7,710 nucleotides of DNA from an uncultured Peptococcaceae bacterium (GTDB lineage Bacteria; Bacillota; Peptococcia; Peptococcales; Peptococcaceae). The notes beneath the pieces were generated by a model. The model was not told the origin of the DNA and searched no databases. It worked only from the letters and a program-made list of their open reading frames with translations. Each line of letters opens with the position of its first letter. The stretch's first letter is position 1. The position numbers and the translations under genes were made by a program. Shown piece after piece: positions 1 to 6,015 of the stretch. The DNA is taken from positions 1 through 7,710 of the forward strand of contig CAMFFG010000047.1 in NCBI GenBank assembly GCA_945949655.1, read 5' to 3'.

Positions 1-1
1 G

Positions 2-27
2 CACCCGCATAGCGGGTGGTTCTTTGT
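2..27 (+). terminator. Hairpin with T-rich tail at the left edge
   Basis: CACCCGC (2-8) pairs perfectly with GCGGGTG (12-18) around an ATA loop, and is followed by the T-rich stretch GTTCTTTGTTT. This fits a rho-independent terminator for a plus-strand gene lying left of the window. The T tract is interrupted, so termination may be weak. A second small hairpin (GCGC 31-34 with GCGC 40-43) follows at once. The pair could instead be the structured right end of an IS200/IS605-type element, because TCAA at 44-47 directly follows the second hairpin. Nothing in the window shows which reading is right. Confidence 0.4.
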
Positions 28-72
28 TTCGCGCCTTCTGCGCTCAACTAGATAAAGCCACATAAATAACAA

Positions 73-112
73 GCCCCTGACAATTGTTTCACGTGAAACA
101 ATTGTCAGGGGC
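73..112. other. Perfect 40-bp palindrome containing a consensus parS site
   Basis: Positions 73-112 form a perfect inverted repeat with no spacer, centred between 92 and 93. Its core, TGTTTCACGTGAAACA at 85-100, matches the established ParB-binding parS consensus TGTTNCACGTGAAACA exactly. The palindrome extends 12 further bases on each side (GCCCCTGACAAT and its complement), beyond what ParB is known to need. A short T-rich stretch (CTTTCTGT) follows on the plus strand, and TTGTTATTT follows on the minus strand. The element could therefore also act as a bidirectional terminator for the minus-strand hydrolase and whatever lies to the left. The parS match is seen directly; ParB loading here is inferred. 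Confidence 0.75.
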
Positions 113-181
113 CTTTCTGTATTCGGTTTTCTATGTGCAGTCTGCACCTGCGGCACTTGCCCATGGACGCAGAAAATTTTT

Positions 182-210
182 TGCCTGCTCCACATCACCA
201 GGCGCAGGCA
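182..210. repeat. Small inverted repeat in the noncoding left region
   Basis: TGCCTGC (182-188) pairs with GCAGGCA (204-210), giving a 7-bp stem around a 15-base loop. It abuts the left arm of the larger palindrome at 211-309. It may be part of the same repeated element or of the 3' untranslated RNA of the minus-strand hydrolase gene. No function is evident. Confidence 0.35.
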
Positions 211-309
211 TTTTTGTTTTTGGGAAGGCGGCTTTTTGCAAAGTGCACGACGCGTACTTAAGGTACGCAAGGTGTGCTTTGCAAAAAACAACGCACCCAA
301 AAACAAAAA
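211..309. repeat. Long imperfect palindrome (99 bp), repeat-element-like
   Basis: Two 47-base arms (211-257 and 263-309) are symmetric about position 260 without any insertion or deletion. By hand count, 36 of 47 positions are Watson-Crick pairs, 2 are G-T pairs and 9 are mismatches. Perfect blocks include TTTTTGTTTTTGGG (211-224) with its complement at 296-309, TTTTTGCAAAG (233-243) with 277-287, and GCGTAC (252-257) with 263-268. It begins 10 bp downstream of the minus-strand hydrolase stop, so it could fold in that gene's 3' untranslated RNA. Short open frames on both strands give similar peptides here (pattern FVFGxxxFCKxHxAYLxYA), which is a by-product of the palindrome and not evidence of a gene. 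The likely nature is a dispersed palindromic or MITE-like repeat. Confidence 0.6.
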
Positions 310-318
310 GGGCCAGCG

Positions 319-1113
319 TCAATTGCCGAAGACATGATTTCCTATCCGAGTCTCTATCCGCCTCGTCCAAATCCACTGGCTCGTCGCTGTGGCCGGATTC
401 CAGTAGTACAGGCATCCTCCGGTGGGATCATTGCCCTGCATGGCGTCCAGGGCAGCTTCATACGCAGTGCGATTGGGGCGCAGATAATACTGGCCGTCAT
501 TCACACAGGTAAACGCATTTTTCTGAAAAACCACGCCGTACAGAGTGTTTGGAAATTCTGTGCTTTCCAAACGATTCAGCACAACAGCGGCCACGGCTAC
601 CTGTCCTTCGTAGACCTCACCGCGTGCTTCTCCATAGACAACCTGGGCCAGCATGTCCCATTCCTCCTGGGTGTAGGTACGCTGGTAGCTGCCACCACGG
701 GACGATATAACTGCTGTGGTGCTGGTGCTGCCATTTGTGCTGCCGGTGGCAGGAATTTTTAATACCACGCCAGCCTGGATGACATCGCTGGTTAAGCCGT
801 TCCGCTTTTTAATAGCATCCACGGTGCAGCCGTAGCGTTTCGCCAGCAGATACAGGGATTCTCCCACTGCCACCCGATGGCTCACATAATTGTCCGGCAC
901 CTGCAAGGTCTGACCTGCCAGAATGGTATTTCCCTGCAGATTGTTCAGTCGTTTTAGTTCTTCTACGGTAATCTTATGGCTGCTGGCGATGCGATACAGG
1001 GAATCACCTGCCTGCACACGATATGTGTCAGCCAGGGCTGTTCCGCCACCAGTCATAAGGCTACAGCCAAGAAAAAATGCTGTGACTACCGCCAAGGTTT
1101 TTCGATGTTTCAC
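319..1113 (-). CDS. Secreted LysM-LysM-SleB-type cell wall hydrolase
   Basis: This 264-residue exported protein probably cuts peptidoglycan. A signal peptide (KHRK, then a hydrophobic stretch, cleavage after ALA near residue 28) is followed by two LysM peptidoglycan-binding modules at about 29-73 (YRVQAGDSLYRIA) and 78-121 (HRVAVGESLYLLA). A Ser/Thr/Gly-rich linker leads to a Hydrolase_2/SleB-like domain from about 152 to the end. That domain carries the family hallmark YGEARGE (160-166), whose first Glu (E162) is the likely catalytic acid, and a WNPATA...W.W tail. The start is GTG, chosen because AAGGAGG (1123-1129) lies nine bases upstream and an in-frame TAG (1120-1122) blocks any earlier start. 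The family includes spore-cortex lytic SleB and vegetative wall hydrolases; nothing here shows sporulation, so a general wall-remodelling role is the safer reading. It is divergent from the redox operon. Confidence 0.9.
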   Translation of the reverse strand: MKHRKTLAVVTAFFLGCSLMTGGGTALADTYRVQAGDSLYRIASSHKITVEELKRLNNLQGNTILAGQTLQVPDNYVSHRVAVGESLYLLAKRYGCTVDAIKKRNGLTSDVIQAGVVLKIPATGSTNGSTSTTAVISSRGGSYQRTYTQEEWDMLAQVVYGEARGEVYEGQVAVAAVVLNRLESTEFPNTLYGVVFQKNAFTCVNDGQYYLRPNRTAYEAALDAMQGNDPTGGCLYYWNPATATSQWIWTRRIETRIGNHVFGN

Positions 1114-1144
1114 TATGTTCTACCTCCTTGTTTTCGTCCTTGTC

Positions 1145-1150
1145 AGTATA
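1145..1150 (-). promoter_or_regulatory. Candidate -10 element for the LysM hydrolase gene
   Basis: Read on the minus strand, positions 1150-1145 give TATACT. It is placed to start a transcript about 25 nt before the GTG start at 1113, with the ribosome site between. The hexamer 17 bases further upstream (ATGCAA) is a poor -35 match, so the call rests on the -10 alone. Confidence 0.4.
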
Positions 1151-1202
1151 ACCCATGGAAACGGGCATTGCATTAGGGAATGGCTGGAAAACAATTTACC
1201 TC

Positions 1203-1231
1203 TTGCCCCCAATCGCAGGAATAAGTATAAT
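1203..1231 (+). promoter_or_regulatory. Sigma-A-type promoter of the redox-sensor operon
   Basis: TTGCCC (1203-1208) and a perfect TATAAT (1226-1231) are separated by exactly 17 bases. This puts the transcript start near 1238, about 30 nt before the first ATG at 1268. AAGGGGA (about 1253-1259) is the ribosome site. It is the only good plus-strand promoter seen ahead of the four-gene run 1268-5270. No obvious operator repeat overlaps it. Confidence 0.65.
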
Positions 1232-1267
1232 TAATTTATCAGCTAACACGCAAAGGGGACGAAAATC

Positions 1268-1519
1268 ATGACAAAAAAAATTCAGATCTGTATGGGCAGT
1301 GCCTGCCATTTAAAAGGCTCACCATTAATAGCGCAGGCGTTTCAGGTAGAACTGGAACGCCGGGAAAAAGCCGGCGAGGTTTTATTTGAGCTGGCTGGCT
1401 CGTTCTGCCAGAGTCAGTGTGCCGATGGCGTAATTGTAAAGGTGAACGGCGAAACCTACAAACATGTGACCGTGGCTGATGTGCCCAGACTGGTCGAAAT
1501 CTGCCTACAGGAGGACTGA
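1268..1519 (+). CDS. Small [2Fe-2S] thioredoxin-like ferredoxin (NuoE-like)
   Basis: This 83-residue protein carries the four-cysteine pattern of thioredoxin-fold [2Fe-2S] ferredoxins: C8-x4-C13 (CMGSAC) and C47-x3-C51 (FCQSQCADG). The last part (VNGETYKHVTVADVPRLVEI) matches the end of the NuoE/HydC ferredoxin fold. It lacks the N-terminal helical domain of full-length NuoE (about 160 residues), so it is a stand-alone electron carrier and not a complex I subunit. It is the first gene of the operon, and the next ORF starts three bases after its stop, with that gene's AGGAGG lying inside this one. The likely role is passing electrons to or from the iron-sulfur sensor encoded next. That partnership is inferred from gene order. 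Confidence 0.85.
   Translation: MTKKIQICMGSACHLKGSPLIAQAFQVELERREKAGEVLFELAGSFCQSQCADGVIVKVNGETYKHVTVADVPRLVEICLQED
1509..1514 (+). promoter_or_regulatory. Ribosome binding site inside the ferredoxin gene
   Basis: AGGAGG lies within the last codons of the ferredoxin gene, eight bases before the ATG at 1523. It supports translational coupling and fixes the start of the hydrogenase-like gene. Confidence 0.7.
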
Positions 1520-1522
1520 TCT

Positions 1523-3214
1523 ATGTTTCCAATTATCAATAATACCGGTAACTGCCGTGACTGTTACCGTTGCTTGCGCACCTGCGATGTAAAGGCGATC
1601 AATTTTCGCACCGGGCAGGCAAAAATCATGACGGATCAGTGTGTACTATGCGGCCGCTGCGTAAAGGAATGCCCACAGTACACCAAAAGTATTATTGACC
1701 AGATTCCCAAACTGGAAGAATATCTGAAAACAGAAAAAGTTATTCTGAGTCTGCCGCCGACTTTTGTCAATCACTTTAACCAGTGGAGCCAGGAGGAATT
1801 ATTTGCCCGCTTAAAGCACATTGGATTTTATGCCATTGAGGAAATGGCGGTCAATGCAGAGCCGTTCCTGGACACTTATGCCAATCTGCTGCAGAATACC
1901 GACAAATATATTATTTCCAGTCACTGCCCGGTTATAGTCAACCTGATCGAACAAAAATTTCCCAAACTGCTGGACCATCTGGCACCTATTGAAAACGAAG
2001 CGGTGATCCATGCTCGTCTGCTGAAGCAGAAATATGGCGCAGATGTGAAAGTTGTGCATATTTCGCCCTGTCTCAGTATGGTAGGCCGGGACAATGATAT
2101 TGATCTGACCCTGACGCTGGATCAGGCTCTGGACTTTATATTCAGCCATAAAGTAGACAAAGAAGCACTGGCAGAGATAGAAGTGGAGCTGACACCGTAC
2201 AAACCGCTGGGGGCACCGCTGGCTATCGCTGGCAGCCTGATGCAGATCATGGTGGATCGGGGTGTACTGCAGAACAACGAGGTACAGTATCTGTCCGGAT
2301 TAAGCACCTGTATCGAAGCCCTGAAAGAGCTGGAAAAAACGCCGAACTTCAGCAGTCGTTTTATCGAACTGGATGGTTGCCGCAACGGCTGTGTCGGTGG
2401 ATTCGGTCTGGAAAAACGCGGTATTCTGGAAAAGAAGATCGAGATCAATAACTATTATCAGCGGTATGGCAATAGGCCGACCCGTCATTTTGCCCAGGTG
2501 CCGGATACAAGTTGTACCTTCACCAATCGTTATATCGAACCGGCCAAGGTGGAAACAGCACAGATTCGGGAGATTCTGTCCCGGTTAAAACAATACAACA
2601 AAAAAGTTATGAACTGCGGTGCCTGTGGTTTTGACAGCTGCTACGAAAAAGCACTGGCCGTAGCCCGCGGTCAGGCCGAAGAAAAAATGTGTATGACCTA
2701 TATGCGTGGTCGCGCCGAATCTACTGCCAACACTGCCATCCGCAGCAATCCCAGCGGCATTATCATCTTTGACCAGGATTTTATTATTCAGGAATTCAAT
2801 CCGGCTGCCCGCGATATGTTTAAGGCTTATAATCTGCAGGTGGGCAGCGCAGTATTTGAATATATCGATCACCGTGACTTTGAAAAGGTCGTGGAAACCG
2901 GCCGCGGTATGAAGGATCTGATCGTACATTATGATGATATTGGGCTGGTGACCCGGCAGAATGTAGTTCGCATGCAGGGTACGCAGAATCTGTATATGGC
3001 TACCATTACCGACATTACCGAAGAAGAAAAGAAACGGACCGAACTGGAAAAAATGAAGGAAGAAGCGCTGAGCAAAGCCAATCAGGTCATAAACAACCAG
3101 ATGTTTGTCGCTCAGCAGATCGCTGGCCTGTTAGGTGAAACCACTGCCGATACAAAAATCATTCTGCTTGATTTAATCAAACAGTTCAATCAGGAGAAGG
3201 AGCTGGATCAATGA
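1523..3214 (+). CDS. Hydrogenase-like H-cluster/Fe-S/PAS sensor protein
   Basis: This 563-residue cytoplasmic protein is probably a redox or H2 sensor related to sensory (group C-like) [FeFe] hydrogenases. Residues 11-50 hold two [4Fe-4S] ferredoxin motifs (C11, C14, C17, C21 and C40, C43, C46, C50). Residues about 72-340 resemble the hydrogenase large-subunit C-terminal domain. All four H-cluster cysteine positions appear kept: C135 (SSHCP), C183 (SPC), C286 and C290 (DGCRNGCVGG). The cysteine that relays protons in catalytic enzymes (first C of TSCCP) is His134 here, and the MPCxxK motif is SPCLSM. Another Fe-S motif follows (C365, C368, C373, C390; NCGACGF.SC), then a PAS domain (about 400-500) and a short charged coiled coil (about 500-530). 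There is no kinase domain, so output probably goes through the next gene, which overlaps it by four bases (ATGA). Active turnover is doubtful; binding an H-cluster or only Fe-S clusters are both possible. Confidence 0.85.
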   Translation: MFPIINNTGNCRDCYRCLRTCDVKAINFRTGQAKIMTDQCVLCGRCVKECPQYTKSIIDQIPKLEEYLKTEKVILSLPPTFVNHFNQWSQEELFARLKHIGFYAIEEMAVNAEPFLDTYANLLQNTDKYIISSHCPVIVNLIEQKFPKLLDHLAPIENEAVIHARLLKQKYGADVKVVHISPCLSMVGRDNDIDLTLTLDQALDFIFSHKVDKEALAEIEVELTPYKPLGAPLAIAGSLMQIMVDRGVLQNNEVQYLSGLSTCIEALKELEKTPNFSSRFIELDGCRNGCVGGFGLEKRGILEKKIEINNYYQRYGNRPTRHFAQVPDTSCTFTNRYIEPAKVETAQIREILSRLKQYNKKVMNCGACGFDSCYEKALAVARGQAEEKMCMTYMRGRAESTANTAIRSNPSGIIIFDQDFIIQEFNPAARDMFKAYNLQVGSAVFEYIDHRDFEKVVETGRGMKDLIVHYDDIGLVTRQNVVRMQGTQNLYMATITDITEEEKKRTELEKMKEEALSKANQVINNQMFVAQQIAGLLGETTADTKIILLDLIKQFNQEKELDQ

Positions 3215-4350
3215 GTTTAATCTGCGAGGTTGGTAAAACCCAGTTAATCAAACATGGTGAAGTTACCTGTGGCGATTCTGTAGAAATAGTGCATAATCCC
3301 AACGAAACCGTGGTCGTGCTTTCCGACGGTCTGGGCAGCGGTGTAAAGGCCAATATTCTATCCAATCTGACTACGAAAATCATTTCCAAAATGGTCAGCA
3401 GCAATGTACCGCTGCAGGACATTGTAGAGACCGTTGTCGGTACGCTGCCTGTCTGTTCGGTGCGCGGGGTGGCCTACTCTACTTTTTCTATTCTGAAAAT
3501 CACGCCGGGAGGTAATGTGGAGATTATTGATTTTGATGGCCTGCCGCCGATCCTGATCCACAATGGTTTTGTTGAGGTAGTGGAACGGGAAAGCGAAGAA
3601 ATTTTTGGCAAGAACATCAATAAAGCCAGGCTGCAACTGCAGGAAGGCGACTATCTGCTGATCACCAGCGATGGCGTTACGGAGGCCGGGCTCGGCCTGA
3701 CGCTTCCTATGGGGCTGCAGACATCGGGTCTGGTAAAGGCGTTAAAAGAAAATGTAACCTTGCATGGCTCGGCCCAGGACCTGGTGGAGCAGGTCATCGG
3801 GATCTGCATGAGTTACTATATCAACGAACCTGGAGACGACACAACAGCAGTGGCCATTCACCTGCGGCAGGCCCATGAGTGCGTGCTGCTGACCGGCCTG
3901 CCGGTAGATAAAAAAGACGATGCGCGCATGGTAGAGGAATATCTTAAAACTAAAGGACGTAAAATTATTTGTGGCGGCACTACAGCGCAGGTGTTTGCCC
4001 GCGAAACCAATCGTCAGCTGGAAACTGCGGATATCTGTTCGCTCACGGACGATGTCCCTCCTATTTCCCGCATTAAAGGGATCGATCTGGTGACAGAAGG
4101 TATTATCACTATGAACCACTGTGCTGAACTGTTAGAGAAAAACGAACTGACCGCCTCCTCTGAAAACGGAGCCACCATGCTGCTGCAGGAATTATTGCAC
4201 GCAGACCGGATCACGATTTTTTTCGGCACACAGCTGAACCAGGCCTACGAAAAAATCAAACCGGGTATCAGTCTGCGCAATGTGGTTATCGAAAAGCTGA
4301 CTGCACAGTTACAGAAACTAGGCAAAGAAGTCATCATCTATCGTTATTAA
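3211..4350 (+). CDS. SpoIIE/PP2C-type protein phosphatase with extra C-terminal domain
   Basis: This 379-residue protein has, at residues 1-220, a SpoIIE/PP2C serine-threonine phosphatase fold with metal-binding acidic motifs in order: GDS (21-23), LSDGLGSG (37-44, D39), TSDGV (152-156, D154) and GDDTTA (208-213). Such phosphatases usually dephosphorylate anti-sigma-factor antagonists or other phosphoproteins; no partner is encoded in the window. Residues about 222-379 form a further domain with GGTTAQ (255-260) and DLVTEG (292-297), to which I cannot assign a function. No transmembrane segment is visible, unlike sporulation SpoIIE. The start overlaps the stop of the sensor gene, and AAGGAG (3197-3202) lies eight bases upstream, so translation is probably coupled. 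The natural reading is that the phosphatase is the output of the upstream Fe-S/PAS sensor, which is inference from organisation. Confidence 0.85.
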   Translation: MSLICEVGKTQLIKHGEVTCGDSVEIVHNPNETVVVLSDGLGSGVKANILSNLTTKIISKMVSSNVPLQDIVETVVGTLPVCSVRGVAYSTFSILKITPGGNVEIIDFDGLPPILIHNGFVEVVERESEEIFGKNINKARLQLQEGDYLLITSDGVTEAGLGLTLPMGLQTSGLVKALKENVTLHGSAQDLVEQVIGICMSYYINEPGDDTTAVAIHLRQAHECVLLTGLPVDKKDDARMVEEYLKTKGRKIICGGTTAQVFARETNRQLETADICSLTDDVPPISRIKGIDLVTEGIITMNHCAELLEKNELTASSENGATMLLQELLHADRITIFFGTQLNQAYEKIKPGISLRNVVIEKLTAQLQKLGKEVIIYRY

Positions 4351-4373
4351 AACAGAATCTGGAGGTTTGCCTT

Positions 4374-5270
4374 ATGAATATCCGAAATTATTGCTACAAT
4401 GGTGAGAAAAAATTTCATTTGCGGGACTTTGACACAAATGATACCGCTGAATTTTCCACAAGGGAAGAGGCGGAAGCACTGCTGGCTGCCAATCAGGAAC
4501 GAATGGCCCAGTTGCAGGACCGGCTTTATGCAGAAAACAAAGAAGCTGTGCTGATCGTGATCCAGGCCATGGACGCGGCTGGCAAAGATGGTGCGATCAA
4601 GCATGTAATTTCCGGTATGAATCCCCAGGGTGTTACGGTACAGAACTTTAAGCAGCCCAGCTCCGAAGAACTGGACCACGATTATTTGTGGCGCGCCATG
4701 CGGGCTTTGCCAGAACGGGGCAACATCGGTATTTTCAATCGCTCTTATTACGAAGATGTGCTGGTGGTGAAGGTGCATGAAACACTACAGACTTCTATGA
4801 TGCTGCCTGACCGCTGCAAAACCGATAAGCTGTTCAAACAGCGTTATCAGCAGATCCGCCATTTTGAAAAATATCTGTATCAGAATGGCATCCGCGTGAT
4901 CAAAATTTTCCTGCATCTCTCTAAAGACGAGCAAAAACGGCGCTTTCTGGAGCGCATCGATAATCCGGAAAAGAACTGGAAGTTCTCGCAGTCCGATATT
5001 GAGGAGCGCACCTACTGGGACGATTATCAGCAGGCCTACGAAGATGCGATCCGGGAAACCAGCACCAAAAACGCACCGTGGTACATTGTGCCGGCCGATA
5101 AAAAATGGTTTGCCCGTCTTCTGATCTCCCAGATCATTGTGAATACACTGGAAGATATCGACCCTCAGTATCCTGAGCTGCCCGCTGATAAAAAAGCATT
5201 ACTGCGCCAGTGCCGGGAACAGCTGCTATCGGAAGATGCCAACTGTAATCCGAACAATAAGGAAACCTGA
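4374..5270 (+). CDS. ppk2: PPK2-family polyphosphate:nucleotide phosphotransferase
   Basis: This 298-residue protein is the usual size for a one-domain PPK2. These enzymes move phosphate between polyphosphate and nucleotides, typically making ADP or ATP from AMP/ADP or the reverse. The Walker A loop is MDAAGKDG (66-73), followed by IKHV.SGMNPQG and a lysine-bearing FKQPS. The Walker B region is IFNRSYYEDVL (120-130). The lid region (about 195-225, NWKFS..DIEER.YWDDY) and the APWY.VPADKKWFAR segment complete the family pattern. The motif set resembles PPK2 proteins often placed in class III (AMP and ADP phosphorylating), but substrate class cannot be settled by eye. GGAGG (4361-4365) precedes the ATG. 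It starts 23 bp after the phosphatase stop with no terminator between, so it is probably the last gene of the operon, and a clear terminator follows it. Confidence 0.93.
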   Translation: MNIRNYCYNGEKKFHLRDFDTNDTAEFSTREEAEALLAANQERMAQLQDRLYAENKEAVLIVIQAMDAAGKDGAIKHVISGMNPQGVTVQNFKQPSSEELDHDYLWRAMRALPERGNIGIFNRSYYEDVLVVKVHETLQTSMMLPDRCKTDKLFKQRYQQIRHFEKYLYQNGIRVIKIFLHLSKDEQKRRFLERIDNPEKNWKFSQSDIEERTYWDDYQQAYEDAIRETSTKNAPWYIVPADKKWFARLLISQIIVNTLEDIDPQYPELPADKKALLRQCREQLLSEDANCNPNNKET

Positions 5271-5293
5271 CTTTTCAAAAGCCACAATACAAC

Positions 5294-5340
5294 AAAAGAG
5301 CAACCGGAAGATTTTTGCCAATCTTCTGATTGCTCTTTTT
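5294..5340. terminator. Strong bidirectional rho-independent terminator
   Basis: AAAAGAGCAA (5294-5303) pairs with TTGCTCTTTT (5330-5339). After a one-base mismatch the stem continues from 5305-5313 to 5320-5328, with a loop at 5314-5319. A run of five T (5336-5340) ends the plus-strand side, and the A run at 5294-5297 provides a T run for the minus strand. It sits between the convergent PPK2 gene and the stalk-domain gene and should stop transcription from both. Confidence 0.88.
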
Positions 5341-5372
5341 GTGTCTGTTTACGCGTTTCTTTTGTTTTTTCT

Positions 5373-5388
5373 ATACAGATTTCTGTAT
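5373..5388. repeat. Short perfect inverted repeat next to the stalk gene stop
   Basis: ATACAGA (5373-5379) and TCTGTAT (5382-5388) are perfect inverted copies two bases apart, lying just outside the stop codon of the stalk-domain gene. On the minus strand it is followed by A-rich, not T-rich, sequence, so it is not a standard terminator for that gene. It could be a small protein-binding site or an mRNA end-stabilising hairpin. Confidence 0.35.
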
Positions 5389-5393
5389 GCTTA

Positions 5394-5930
5394 TCAGGTC
5401 AGATCCACAACTCTTGTCGTTGCATTCCAGCTCACCTGATAGCCAAAAAATTCTGCAATCGCACGAATCGGCAGCATGGTGCGGCCATTTAATACCACTG
5501 GCTCTACATCCAGTGTGCCGGTGGAGGTGCTTCCGTTGTTTACATAAGAGACGACCCGTTTGCCAATGATCAATGTCATCTTTTTATTGCCATCGGAAAT
5601 CGTCACAATGCCATCGTTATAGTTTACCGTTTTGTTCATTGCTTCCGATACGGCACGAACTGGCAGCAATGTGCGTCCGTTCTGAATCACCGGTGCCTGA
5701 TCGTTAAACACTACCTGATTTCCTGCCACATAAACCGAAATTGCGTCCGCAGCACCTGTATTGGAAGCACTGCTGCCCGATGTACTCTGCTGAGGCGTCG
5801 CCGGGCTGACATCCTCTAATGTGCCGGTATCATCATAAGGGCGTTCCGGAATATCGTCATCGGCAAACACTGCTGTTCCCGGAAATAACAGCCCGGCAAT
5901 CAGCAGCAGACTGATCAGTTTTTTCTTCAT
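5394..5930 (-). CDS. Secreted copper amine oxidase N-terminal (stalk) domain protein
   Basis: This 178-residue exported protein has a signal peptide (KKK, hydrophobic core, cleavage after VFA near residue 23) and an acidic Ser/Thr/Pro-rich linker (about 24-62). One copper-amine-oxidase N-terminal (stalk) domain follows at about 64-178. The domain shows its two characteristic halves: VFND.APVIQNGRTLLPVRAVSEAM (74-98) and VEPVVLNGRTMLPIRAIAEFFG (142-163), ending in VSWNATTRVVDL. These domains are common in surface proteins of anaerobic Bacillota and do not imply amine oxidase activity; here no enzyme domain is attached, and the exact role is unknown. The start is supported by AGGGAG nine bases upstream (5940-5945). 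It lies 85 bp downstream of the larger minus-strand gene, and I see no convincing promoter of its own, so it may be cotranscribed with it. Confidence 0.88.
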   Translation of the reverse strand: MKKKLISLLLIAGLLFPGTAVFADDDIPERPYDDTGTLEDVSPATPQQSTSGSSASNTGAADAISVYVAGNQVVFNDQAPVIQNGRTLLPVRAVSEAMNKTVNYNDGIVTISDGNKKMTLIIGKRVVSYVNNGSTSTGTLDVEPVVLNGRTMLPIRAIAEFFGYQVSWNATTRVVDLT

Positions 5931-5962
5931 GATTATCTTCTCCCTCTGTTCTTCACTTATCT

Positions 5963-5987
5963 GATAAAATGAATACTACCTTTTATC
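5963..5987. repeat. AT-rich inverted repeat between the two minus-strand genes
   Basis: GATAAAA (5963-5969) pairs with TTTTATC (5981-5987) around an 11-base loop, in the 85-bp gap upstream of the stalk-domain gene. The stem is weak and lacks a GC core, so it is at best a leaky terminator or a regulator site. Confidence 0.25.
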
Positions 5988-6015
5988 TTACTGTTAGGGT
6001 TTTATATATTGGCAC

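Noticed and set aside
1..318. CRISPR array or tandem repeat in the palindrome-rich left end
   Set aside because: The palindromes differ from each other in sequence and spacing, and no repeated unit with spacers is present.
131..415. Minus-strand open frame of 94 codons
   Set aside because: It overlaps the real hydrolase end in another frame. Its middle mirrors the peptide from the opposite strand only because the DNA is palindromic.
84..512. Plus-strand open frame of 142 codons across the left noncoding region and the end of the hydrolase gene
   Set aside because: It runs through the parS palindrome and the 99-bp palindrome, lies antisense to the LysM/SleB gene for nearly half its length, and has no ribosome site or recognisable domain.
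274..762. Plus-strand open frame of 162 codons opposite the hydrolase gene
   Set aside because: It is antisense to a well-supported SleB-like domain and shows no domain, ribosome site or codon pattern of its own.
1811..2929. Several minus-strand frames opposite the hydrogenase-like gene
   Set aside because: They are shadows of the 563-residue coding sequence, whose motif-rich translation and coupled start are clear.
5373..5388. Terminator for the stalk-domain gene
   Set aside because: The minus-strand sequence after the hairpin is A-rich, not T-rich; the bidirectional terminator at 5294-5340 is a far better candidate.
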